Made by a program: the position numbers and the translations under genes
Shown: positions 1-11,600 of the stretch, one piece after another
Position numbering within the stretch: position 1 is the stretch's first letter
Layout of the letters: the number at the start of each line of letters is the position of its first letter
From: Acanthococcus lagerstroemiae
Taxonomy: Eukaryota > Arthropoda > Insecta > Hemiptera > Eriococcidae
DNA length: 64,000 nt
Direction of reading: 5' to 3'
Assembly (NCBI GenBank): GCA_031841125.1
Contig: JAJSSI010000025.1
Span: 1 to 64,000 of the forward strand
The notes under the pieces: model-generated
Told to the model about the DNA's origin: nothing
Databases searched by the model: none
The model's input: the letters and a program-made list of their open reading frames with translations, nothing else

Positions 1-350
1 TCTCCATACTATACATCATTTTTTTTTTGGGGAAAAAATTTTCGCGAGAGCTCGGCTCGGGGCTGGTGCAGTTTCAATTTTTCGAGACGAATCGAATCGT
101 GTCAAAATTGAGCTAGAGTCATTTTTTTGTCCATTGATCAATTTTTTCCAACTTTTTCGAGGTTATCTCGGGAACGGAGGGTCGCCGCCAAATTGCAACA
201 GCGAATTCGAACTCAGCGTGAAAAATTGAGTAAGAAAAACTCATGAATTCGAAATTTTTGATTTTCTCAAATTTTGAAAATTTCTCCATACTATATACAT
301 CATGCATTTTTTGGGGGCGGAAAAATTTTCGGAGAACTACGGCGTCGGGG
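1..350 (+). repeat. Most degraded repeat unit, at the left window edge
   Basis: This copy aligns to the satellite unit but carries far more changes than any other. The 'atgcat' landmark is lost around 17-24. The 'gagagctcggctcgg' stretch at 46-60 replaces the usual 'gagctacggcgtcgg'. 'ctagttagtcaa' is reduced to 'cagtttcaa' near 69-77, and 'cgaattcgaatccgttgtc' is shortened to 'cgaatcgaatcgtgtc' near 88-103. The T run is lengthened at 121-128. The next copy (around 310-350) still shows 'gggggcgg' and 'gagaactacgg'. Many changes are homopolymer or short-run length errors. The copy may therefore be either a true decaying array margin or the poorly polished end of a long-read contig. I cannot separate the two. 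Confidence 0.85.
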
Positions 351-3300
351 CTGGTGCTAGTTAGTCAATTTTTCGAGACGAATTCGAATCCGTTGTCAAA
401 ATTGAGCTAGAGTCATTTTTTGACCCAAATTGATCAATTTTTCCAACTTTTTCGAGGGTATCTCGGGAACGGAGGGTCGCCGCCAAATTGCAACAGCGAA
501 TTCGAACTCAGCGTGAAAAATTGAGTAAGAAAACCTCATGAATTCGAAATTTTTGATTTTCTCAAATTTTGAAAATTTCTCCATACTATACATCATGCAT
601 TTTTTGGGGCGAAAAAATTTTCGGAGAGAGCTACGGCGTCGGGGCTGGTGCTAGTTAGTCAATTTTTCGAGACGAATTCGAATCCGTTGTCAAAATTGAG
701 CTAGAGTCATTTTTTGACCCAAATTGATCAATTTTTCCAACTTTTTCGAGGGTATCTCGGGAACGGAGGGTCGCCGCCAAATTGCAACAGCGAATTCGAA
801 CTCAGCGTGAAAAATTGAGTAAGAAAAACTCATGAAATCGAAATTTTTGATTTTCTCAAATTTTGAAAATTTCTCCATACTATACATCATGCATTTTTTG
901 GGGCGAAAAAATTTTCGGAGAGCTACGGCGTCGGGGCTGGTGCTAGTTAGTCAATTTTTCGAGACGAATTCGAATCCGTTGTCAAAATTGAGCTAGAGTC
1001 ATTTTTTGACCCAAATTGATCAATTTTTCCAACTTTTTCGAGGGTATCTCGGGAACGGAGGGTCGCCGCCAAATTGCAACAGCGAATTCGAACTCAGCGT
1101 GAAAAATTGAGTAAGAAAACATCATGAAATCGAAATTTTTGATTTTCTCAAATTTTGAAAATTTCTCCATATATCATGCATTTTTTGGGGCGAAAAAATT
1201 TTCGGAGAGCTACGGCGTCGGGGCTGGTGCTAGTTAGTCAATTTTTCGAGACGAATTCGAATCCGTTGTCAAAATTGAGCTAGAGTCATTTTTTGACCCA
1301 AATTGATCAATTTTTCCAACTTTTTCGAGGGTATCTCGGGAACGGAGGGTCGCCGCCAAATTGCAACAGCGAATTCGAACTCAGCGTGAAAAATTGAGTA
1401 AGAAAAACTCATGAATTCGAAATTTTTGATTTTCTCAAATTTTGAAAATTTCTCCATACTATACATCATGCATTTTTTGGGGCGAAAAAATTTTCGGAGA
1501 GCTACGGCGTCGGGGCTGGTGCTAGTTAGTCAATTTTTCGAGACGAATTCGAATCCGTTGTCAAAATTGAGCTAGAGTCATTTTTTGACCCAAATTGATC
1601 AATTTTTCCAACTTTTTCGAGGGTATCTCGGAACGGAGGGTCGCCGCCAAATTGCAACAGCGAATTCGAACTCAGCGTGAAAAATTGAGTAAGAAACACT
1701 CATGAAATTCGAAATTTTTGATTTTCTCAAATTTTGAAAATTTCTCCATACCATCATGCATTTTTTGGGGCGAAAAAATTTTCGGAGAGCTACGGCGTCG
1801 GGGCTGGTGCTAGTTAGTCAATTTTTCGAGACGAATTCGAATCCGTTGTCAAAATTGAGCTAGAGTCATTTTTTGACCCAAATTGATCAATTTTTCCAAC
1901 TTTTTCGAGGGTATCTCGGGAACGGAGGGTCGCCGCCAAATTGCAACAGCGAATTCGAACTCAGCGTGAAAAATTGAGTAAGAAAAACTCATGAAATCGA
2001 AATTTTTGATTTCTCAAATTTTGAAAATTTCTCCATACTATATACATCATGCATTTTTTGGGGCGAAAAAATTTTCGGAGAGCTACGGCGTCGGGGCTGG
2101 TGCTAGTTAGTCAATTTTTCGAGACGAATTCGAATCCGTTGTCAAAATTGAGCTAGAGTCATTTTTTGACCCAAATTGATCAATTTTTCCAACTTTTTCG
2201 AGGGTATCTCGGGAACGGAGGGTCGCCGCCAAATTGCAACAGCGAATTCGAACTCAGCGTGAAAAATTGAGTAAGAAAAACTCATGAAATCGAAATTTTT
2301 GATTTTCTCAAATTTTGAAAATTTCTCCATACTATACATCATGCATTTTTTGGGGCGAAAAAATTTTCGGAGAGCTACGGCGTCGGGGCTGGTGCTAGTT
2401 AGTCAATTTTTCGAGACGAATTCGAATCCGTTGTCAAAATTGAGCTAGAGTCATTTTTTGACCAAATTGATCAATTTTTCCAACTTTTTCGAGGGTATCT
2501 CGGGAACGGAGGGTCGCCGCCAAATTGCAACAGCGAATTCGAACTCAGCGTGAAAAATTGAGTAAGAAAACTCATGAAATCGAAATTTTTGATTTTCTCA
2601 AATTTTGAAAATTTCTCCATACTATACATCATGCATTTTTTGGGGCGAAAAAATTTTCGGAGAGCTACGGCGTCGGGGCTGGTGCTAGTTAGTCAATTTT
2701 TCGAGACGAATTCGAATCCGTTGTCAAAATTGAGCTAGAGTCATTTTTGACCCAAATTGATCAATTTTTCCAACTTTTTCGAGGGTATCTCGGGAACGGA
2801 GGGTCGCCGCCAAATTGCAACAGCGAATTCGAACTCAGCGTGAAAAATTGAGTAAGAAAAACTCATGAAATCGAAATTTTTGATTTTCTCAAATTTTGAA
2901 AATTTCTCCATACTATACATCATGCATTTTTTGGGGCGAAAAAATTTTCGGAGAGCTACGGCGTCGGGGCTGGTGCTAGTTAGTCAATTTTTCGAGACGA
3001 ATTCGAATCCGTTGTCAAAATTGAGCTAGAGTCATTTTTGACCCAAATTGATCAATTTTTCCAACTTTTTCGAGGGTATCTCGGGAACGGAGGGTCGCCG
3101 CCAAATTGCAACAGCGAATTCGAACTCAGCGTGAAAAATTGAGTAAGAAAAACTCATGAATCGAAATTTTTGATTTTCTCAAATTTTGAAAATTTCTCCA
3201 TACTATACATCATGCATTTTTTGGGGCGAAAAAATTTTCGGAGAGCTACGGCGTCGGGGCTGGTGCTAGTTAGTCAATTTTTCGAGACGAATTCGAATCC

Positions 3301-3488
3301 GTTGTCAAAATTGAGCTAGAGTCTTTTTTGACCCAAATTGATCAATTTTTCCAACTTTTTCGAGGGTATCTCGGGAACGGAGGGTCGCCGCCAAATTGCA
3401 ACAGCGAATTCGAACTCAGCGTGAAAATTGAGTAAGAAAACACTCATGAATTCGAAATTTTTGATTTTCTCAAATTTTGAAAATTTCT

Positions 3489-3511
3489 CCATACTATATT
3501 ATACATCATGC
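3489..3511 (+). repeat. CTATA-slippage variant with 5-bp gain
   Basis: 'ccatactatacatcatgc' here contains an extra 'ttata', reading 'ccatactatattatacatc'. The same 5-bp gain appears again near 12262-12284. Related variants of this spot are a 2-bp gain near 292, 2034, 6428 and 10510, a 5-bp loss near 1167-1179, a 4-bp loss near 1746-1759, and rearranged forms near 4368-4389 and 5840-5860. The site is a small slippage-prone sequence, active mainly in the left part of the array. Confidence 0.85.
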
Positions 3512-5580
3512 ATTTTTTGGGGCGAAAAAATTTTCGGAGAGCTACGGCGTCGGGGCTGGTGCTAGTTAGTCAATTTTCGAGACGAATTCGAATCCGTTGT
3601 CAAAATTGAGCTAGAGTCATTTTTTGACCCAAATTGATCAATTTTTCCAACTTTTTCGAGGGTATCTCGGGAACGGAGGGTCGCCGCCAAATTGCAACAG
3701 CGAATTCGAACTCAGCGTGAAAAATTGAGTAAGAAAACTCATGAAATCGAAATTTTTGATTTTCTCAAATTTTGAAAATTTCTCCATACTATACATCATG
3801 CATTTTTTGGGGCGAAAAAATTTTCGGAGAGCTACGGCGTCGGGGCTGGTGCTAGTTAGTCAATTTTTCGAGACGAATTCGAATCCGTTGTCAAAATTGA
3901 GCTAGAGTCATTTTTTGACCCAAATTGATCAATTTTTCCAACTTTTTCGAGGGTATCTCGGGAACGGAGGGTCGCCGCCAAATTGCAACAGCGAATTCGA
4001 ACTCAGCGTGAAAAATTGAGTAAGAAAAAACTCATGAAATCGAAATTTTTGATTTTCTCAAATTTTGAAAATTTCTCCATACTATACATCATGCATTTTT
4101 TGGGGCGAAAAAATTTTCGGAGAGCTACGGCGTCGGGGCTGGTGCTAGTTAGTCAATTTTTCGAGACGAATTCGAATCCGTTGTCAAAATTGAGCTAGAG
4201 TCATTTTTTGACCCAAATTGATCATTTTTTCCAACTTTTTCGAGGGTATCTCGGGAACGGAGGGTCGCCGCCAAATTGCAACAGCGAATTCGAACTCAGC
4301 GTGAAAAATTGAGTAAGAAACACTCATGAAATCGAAATTTTTGATTTTCTCAAATTTTGAAAATTTCTCATACTATATATACATCATGCATTTTTTGGGG
4401 CGAAAAAATTTTCGGAGAGCTACGGCGCGTCGGGGCTGGTGCTAGTTAGTCAATTTTTCGAGACGAATTCGAATCCGTTGTCAAAATTGAGCTAGAGTCA
4501 TTTTTTGACCCAAATTGATCAATTTTTCCAACTTTTTCGAGGGTATCTCGGGAACGGAGGGTCGCCGCCAAATTGCAACAGCGAATTCGAACTCAGCGTG
4601 AAAAATTGAGTAAGAAAAACTCATGAATTCGAAATTTTTGATTTTCTCAAATTTTGAAAATTTCTCCATACTATACATCATGCATTTTTTGGGGCGAAAA
4701 AATTTTCGGAGAGCTACGGCGTCGGGGCTGGTGCTAGTTAGTCAATTTTTCGAGACGAATTCGAATCCGTTGTCAAAATTGAGCTAGAGTCATTTTTTGA
4801 CCCAAATTGATCAATTTTTCCAACTTTTTCGAGGGTATCTCGGGAACGGAGGGTCGCCGCCAAATTGCAACAGCGAATTCGAACTCAGCGTGAAAAATTG
4901 AGTAAGAAAAACTCATGAAATCGAAATTTTTGATTTTCTCAAATTTTGAAAATTTCTCCATACTATACATCATGCATTTTTTGGGGCGAAAAAATTTTCG
5001 GAGAGCTACGGCGTCGGGGCTGGTGCTAGTTAGTCAATTTTTCGAGACGAATTCGAATCCGTTGTCAAAATTGAGCTAGAGTCATTTTTTGACCCAAATT
5101 GATCAATTTTTCCAACTTTTTCGAGGGTATCTCGGGAACGGAGGGTCGCCGCCAAATTGCAACAGCGAATTCGAACTCAGCGTGAAAAATTGAGTAAGAA
5201 AACTCATGAAATCGAAATTTTTGATTTTCTCAAATTTTGAAAATTTCTCCATACTATACATCATGCATTTTTTGGGGCGAAAAAATTTTCGGAGAGCTAC
5301 GGCGTCGGGGCTGGTGCTAGTTAGTCAATTTTTCGAGACGAATTCGAATCCGTTGTCAAAATTGAGCTAGAGTCATTTTTTGACCCAAATTGATCAATTT
5401 TTCCAACTTTTTCGAGGGTATCTCGGGAACGGAGGGTCGCCGCCAAATTGCAACAGCGAATTCGAACTCAGCGTGAAAAATTGAGTAAGAAAAACTCATG
5501 AAATCGAAATTTTTGATTTTCTCAAATTTTGAAAATTTCTCCATACTATACATCATGCATTTTTTGGGGCGAAAAAATTT

Positions 5581-5620
5581 TCGGAGAGCTAGACGGCGTC
5601 GGGGCGGGGCTGGTGCTAGT
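5581..5620 (+). repeat. Unit with local insertions in the GC-rich block
   Basis: The usual 'gagctacggcgtcggggctgg' reads 'gagctagacggcgtcggggc' followed by 'ggggctgg'. There is an extra 'ag', and 'ggggc' has been duplicated. A smaller relative is the extra 'cg' in 'tacggcgcgtcgg' near 4421-4433. Both look like replication slippage and both lie in the divergent left segment. Confidence 0.85.
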
Positions 5621-8600
5621 TAGTCAATTTTTCGAGACGAATTCGAATCCGTTGTCAAAATTGAGCTAGAGTCATTTTTTGACCAAATTGATCAATTTTT
5701 CCAACTTTTTCGAGGGTATCTCGGGAACGGAGGGTCGCCGCCAAATTGCAACAGCGAATTCGAACTCAGCGTGAAAAATTGAGTAAGAAAAACTCATGAA
5801 ATTCGAAATTTTTGATTTTCTCAAATTTTGAAAATTTCTCCATATATACTATACATCATGCATTTTTTGGGGCGAAAAATTTTCGGAGAGCTACGGCGTC
5901 GGGGCTGGTGCTAGTTAGTCAATTTTTCGAGACGAATTCGAATCCGTTGTCAAAATTGAGCTAGAGTCATTTTTTGACCCAAATTGATCAATTTTTCCAA
6001 CTTTTTCGAGGGTATCTCGGGAACGGAGGGTCGCCGCCAAATTGCAACAGCGAATTCGAACTCAGCGTGAAAAATTGAGTAAGAAAACACTCATGAAATC
6101 GAAATTTTTGATTTTCTCAAATTTTGAAAATTTCTCCATACTATACATCATGCATTTTTTGGGCGAAAAAATTTTCGGAGAGCTACGGCGTCGGGGCTGG
6201 TGCTAGTTAGTCAATTTTTCGAGACGAATTCGAATCCGTTGTCAAAATTGAGCTAGAGTCATTTTTTGACCCAAATTGATCAATTTTTCCAACTTTTTCG
6301 AGGGTATCTCGGGAACGGAGGGTCGCCGCCAAATTGCAACAGCGAATTCGAACTCAGCGTGAAAAATTGAGTAAGAAAAACTCATGAAATCGAAATTTTT
6401 GATTTTCTCAAATTTTGAAAATTTCTCCATACTATATACATCATGCATTTTTTGGGGCGAAAAAATTTTCGGAGAGCTACGGCGTCGGGGCTGGTGCTAG
6501 TTAGTCAATTTTTCGAGACGAATTCGAATCCGTTGTCAAAATTGAGCTAGAGTCATTTTTTGACCAAATTGATCAATTTTTCCAACTTTTTCGAGGGTAT
6601 CTCGGAACGGAGGGTCGCCGCCAAATTGCAACAGCGAATTCGAACTCAGCGTGAAAAATTGAGTAAGAAAAACTCATGAAATCGAAATTTTTGATTTTCT
6701 CAAATTTTGAAAATTTCTCCATACTATACATCATGCATTTTTTGGGGCGAAAAAATTTTCGGAGAGCTACGGCGTCGGGGCTGGTGCTAGTTAGTCAATT
6801 TTTCGAGACGAATTCGAATCCGTTGTCAAAATTGAGCAGAGTCATTTTTTGACCCAAATTGATCAATTTTTCCAACTTTTTCGAGGGTATCTCGGGAACG
6901 GAGGGTCGCCGCCAAATTGCAACAGCGAATTCGAACTCAGCGTGAAAAATTGAGTAAGAAAAACTCATGAAATCGAAATTTTTGATTTTCTCAAATTTTG
7001 AAAATTTCTCCATACTATACATCATGCATTTTTTGGGGCGACAAAATTTTCGGAGAGCTACGGCGTCGGGGCTGGTGCTAGTTAGTCAATTTTTCGAGAC
7101 GAATTCGAATCCGTTGTCAAAATTGAGCTAGAGTCATTTTTTGACCCAAATTGATCAATTTTTCCAACTTTTTCGAGGGTATCTCGGGAACGGAGGGTCG
7201 CCGCCAAATTGCAACAGCGAATTCGAACTCAGCGTGAAAAATTGAGTAAGAAAAACTCATGAAATCGAAATTTTTGATTTTCTCAAATTTTGAAAATTTC
7301 TCCATACTATACATCATGCATTTTTTGGGGCGAAAAAATTTTCGGAGAGCTACGGCGTCGGGGCTGGTGCTAGTTAGTCAATTTTTCGAGACGAATTCGA
7401 ATCCGTTGTCAAAATTGAGCTAGAGTCATTTTTTGACCCAAATTGATCAATTTTTCCAACTTTTTCGAGGGTATCTCAGGAACGGAGGGTCGCCGCCAAA
7501 TTGCAACAGCGAATTCGAACTCAGCGTGAAAAATTGAGTAAGAAAAACTCATGAAATCGAAATTTTTGATTTTCTCAAATTTTGAAAATTTCTCCATACT
7601 ATACATCATGCATTTTTTGGGGCGAAAAAATTTTCGGAGAGCTACGGCGTCGGGGCTGGTGCTAGTTAGTCAATTTTTCGAGACGAATTCGAATCCGTTG
7701 TCAAAATTGAGCTAGAGTCATTTTTTGACCAAATTGATCAATTTTTCCAACTTTTTCGAGGGTATCTCAGGAACGGAGGGTCGCCGCCAAATTGCAACAG
7801 CGAATTCGAACTCAGCGTGAAAAATTGAGTAAGAAAAACTCATGAAATCGAAATTTTTGATTTTCTCAAATTTTGAAAATTTCTCCATACTATACATCAT
7901 GCATTTTTTGGGGCGAAAAAATTTTCGGAGAGCTACGGCGTCGGGGCTGGTGCTAGTTAGTCAATTTTTCGAGACGAATTCGAATCCGTTGTCAAAATTG
8001 AGCTAGAGTCATTTTTTGACCCAAATTGATCAATTTTTCCAACTTTTTCGAGGGTATCTCGGGAACGGAGGGTCGCCGCCAAATTGCAACAGCGAATTCG
8101 AACTCAGCGTGAAAAATTGAGTAAGAAAAACTCATGAAATCGAAATTTTTGATTTTCTCAAATTTTGAAAATTTCTCCATACTATACATCATGCATTTTT
8201 TGGGGCGAAAAAATTTTCGGAGAGCTACGGCGTCGGGGCTGGTGCTAGTTAGTCAATTTTTCGAGACGAATTCGAATCCGTTGTCAAAATTGAGCTAGAG
8301 TCATTTTTTGACCCAAATTGATCAATTTTTCCAACTTTTTCGAGGGTATCTCGGGAACGGAGGGTCGCCGCCAAATTGCAACAGCGAATTCGAACTCAGC
8401 GTGAAAAATTGAGTAAGAAAAACTCATGAAATCGAAATTTTTGATTTTCTCAAATTTTGAAAATTTCTCCATACTATACATCATGCATTTTTTGGGGCGA
8501 AAAAATTTTCGGAGAGCTACGGCGTCGGGGCTGGTGCTAGTTAGTCAATTTTTCGAGACGAATTCGAATCCGTTGTCAAAATTGAGCTAGAGTCATTTTT

Positions 8601-11600
8601 TGACCCAAATTGATCAATTTTTCCAACTTTTTCGAGGGTATCTCGGGAACGGAGGGTCGCCGCCAAATTGCAACAGCGAATTCGAACTCAGCGTGAAAAA
8701 TTGAGTAAGAAAAACTCATGAAATCGAAATTTTTGATTTTCTCAAATTTTGAAAATTTCTCCATACTATACATCATGCATTTTTTGGGGCGAAAAAATTT
8801 TCGGAGAGCTACGGCGTCGGGGCTGGTGCTAGTTAGTCAATTTTTCGAGACGAATTCGAATCCGTTGTCAAAATTGAGCTAGAGTCATTTTTTGACCCAA
8901 ATTGATCAATTTTTCCAACTTTTTCGAGGGTATCTCGGGAACGGAGGGTCGCCGCCAAATTGCAACAGCGAATTCGAACTCAGCGTGAAAAATTGAGTAA
9001 GAAAACTCATGAAATCGAAATTTTTGATTTTCTCAAATTTTGAAAATTTCTCCATACTATACATCATGCATTTTTTGGGGCGAAAAAATTTTCGGAGAGC
9101 TACGGCGTCGGGGCTGGTGCTAGTTAGTCAATTTTTCGAGACGAATTCGAATCCGTTGTCAAAATTGAGCTAGAGTCATTTTTTGACCCAAATTGATCAA
9201 TTTTTCCAACTTTTTCGAGGGTATCTCGGGAACGGAGGGTCGCCGCCAAATTGCAACAGCGAATTCGAACTCAGCGTGAAAAATTGAGTAAGAAAAACTC
9301 ATGAAATCGAAATTTTTGATTTTCTCAAATTTTGAAAATTTCTCCATACTATACATCATGCATTTTTTGGGGCGAAAAAATTTTCGGAGAGCTACGGCGT
9401 CGGGGCTGGTGCTAGTTAGTCAATTTTTCGAGACGAATTCGAATCCGTTGTCAAAATTGAGCTAGAGTCATTTTTTGACCCAAATTGATCAATTTTTCCA
9501 ACTTTTTCGAGGGTATCTCAGGAACGGAGGGTCGCCGCCAAATTGCAACAGCGAATTCGAACTCAGCGTGAAAAATTGAGTAAGAAAAACTCATGAAATC
9601 GAAATTTTTGATTTTCTCAAATTTTGAAAATTTCTCCATACTATACATCATGCATTTTTTGGGGCGAAAAAATTTTCGGAGAGCTACGGCGTCGGGGCTG
9701 GTGCTAGTTAGTCAATTTTTCGAGACGAATTCGAATCCGTTGTCAAAATTGAGCTAGAGTCATTTTTTGACCCAAATTGATCAATTTTTCCAACTTTTTC
9801 GAGGGTATCTCAGGAACGGAGGGTCGCCGCCAAATTGCAACAGCGAATTCGAACTCAGCGTGAAAAATTGAGTAAGAAAAACTCATGAAATCGAAATTTT
9901 TGATTTTCTCAAATTTTGAAAATTTCTCCATACTATACATCATGCATTTTTTGGGGCGAAAAAATTTTCGGAGAGCTACGGCGTCGGGGCTGGTGCTAGT
10001 TAGTCAATTTTTCGAGACGAATTCGAATCCGTTGTCAAAATTGAGCTAGAGTCATTTTTTGACCCAAATTGATCAATTTTTCCAACTTTTTCGAGGGTAT
10101 CTCGGAACGGAGGGTCGCCGCCAAATTGCAACAGCGAATTCGAACTCAGCGTGAAAAATTGAGTAAGAAAAACTCATGAAATCGAAATTTTTGATTTTCT
10201 CAAATTTTGAAAATTTCTCCATACTATACATCATGCATTTTTTGGGGCGAAAAAATTTTCGGAGAGCTACGGCGTCGGGGCTGGTGCTAGTTAGTCAATT
10301 TTTCGAGACGAATTCGAATCCGTTGTCAAAATTGAGCTAGAGTCATTTTTTGACCCAATTGATCAATTTTTCCAACTTTTTCGAGGGTATCTCAGGAACG
10401 GAGGGTCGCCGCCAAATTGCAACAGCGAATTCGAACTCAGCGTGAAAAATTGAGTAAGAAAAACTCATGAAATCGAAATTTTTGATTTTCTCAAATTTTG
10501 AAAATTTCTCCATACTATATACATCATGCATTTTTTGGGGCGAAAAAATTTTCGGAGAGCTACGGCGTCGGGGCTGGTGCTAGTTAGTCAATTTTTCGAG
10601 ACGAATTCGAATCCGTTGTCAAAATTGAGCTAGAGTCATTTTTGACCCAAATTGATCAATTTTTCCAACTTTTTCGAGGGTATCTCGGGAACGGAGGGTC
10701 GCCGCCAAATTGCAACAGCGAATTCGAACTCAGCGTGAAAAATTGAGTAAGAAAAACTCATGAAATCGAAATTTTTGATTTTCTCAAATTTTGAAAATTT
10801 CTCCATACTATACATCATGCATTTTTTGGGGCGAAAAAATTTTCGGAGAGCTACGGCGTCGGGGCTGGTGCTAGTTAGTCAATTTTTCGAGACGAATTCG
10901 AATCCGTTGTCAAAATTGAGCTAGAGTCATTTTTTGACCCAAATTGATCAATTTTTCCAACTTTTTCGAGGGTATCTCGGGAACGGAGGGTCGCCGCCAA
11001 ATTGCAACAGCGAATTCGAACTCAGCGTGAAAAATTGAGTAAGAAAAACTCATGAAATCGAAATTTTTGATTTTCTCAAATTTTGAAAATTTCTCCATAC
11101 TATACATCATGCATTTTTTGGGGCGAAAAAATTTTCGGAGAGCTACGGCGTCGGGGCTGGTGCTAGTTAGTCAATTTTTCGAGACGAATTCGAATCCGTT
11201 GTCAAAATTGAGCTAGAGTCATTTTTTGACCCAAATTGATCAATTTTTCCAACTTTTTCGAGGGTATCTCGGGAACGGAGGGTCGCCGCCAAATTGCAAC
11301 AGCGAATTCGAACTCAGCGTGAAAAATTGAGTAAGAAAAACTCATGAAATCGAAATTTTTGATTTTCTCAAATTTTGAAAATTTCTCCATACTATACATC
11401 ATGCATTTTTTGGGGCGAAAAAATTTTCGGAGAGCTACGGCGTCGGGGCTGGTGCTAGTTAGTCAATTTTTCGAGACGAATTCGAATCCGTTGTCAAAAT
11501 TGAGCTAGAGTCATTTTTTGACCCAAATTGATCAATTTTTCCAACTTTTTCGAGGGTATCTCGGGAACGGAGGGTCGCCGCCAAATTGCAACAGCGAATT

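Larger units (their letters stand above)
1..6480 (+). repeat. Left array segment: divergent, indel-rich units (~22 copies)
   Basis: Units here still average about 292 bp but vary more than anywhere else. Variants include 'gaattcg', 'gaaattcg' or 'gaatcg' in place of 'gaaatcg' (245, 540, 1413, 1703, 3448, 4625, 5800); 'aagaaaactc', 'aagaaacactc' and 'aagaaaacactc' in place of 'aagaaaaactc'; 'gaccaaattg' for 'gacccaaattg'; and several versions of 'ccatactatacatc'. None of about 22 units has the 'gagcagag' deletion that dominates the right end, and none has the 'tctcagg' variant. The short reading frame on the minus strand is broken in about half of the units here. The pattern fits a less-homogenised array margin, or poorer consensus quality near a contig end. 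Confidence 0.85.
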
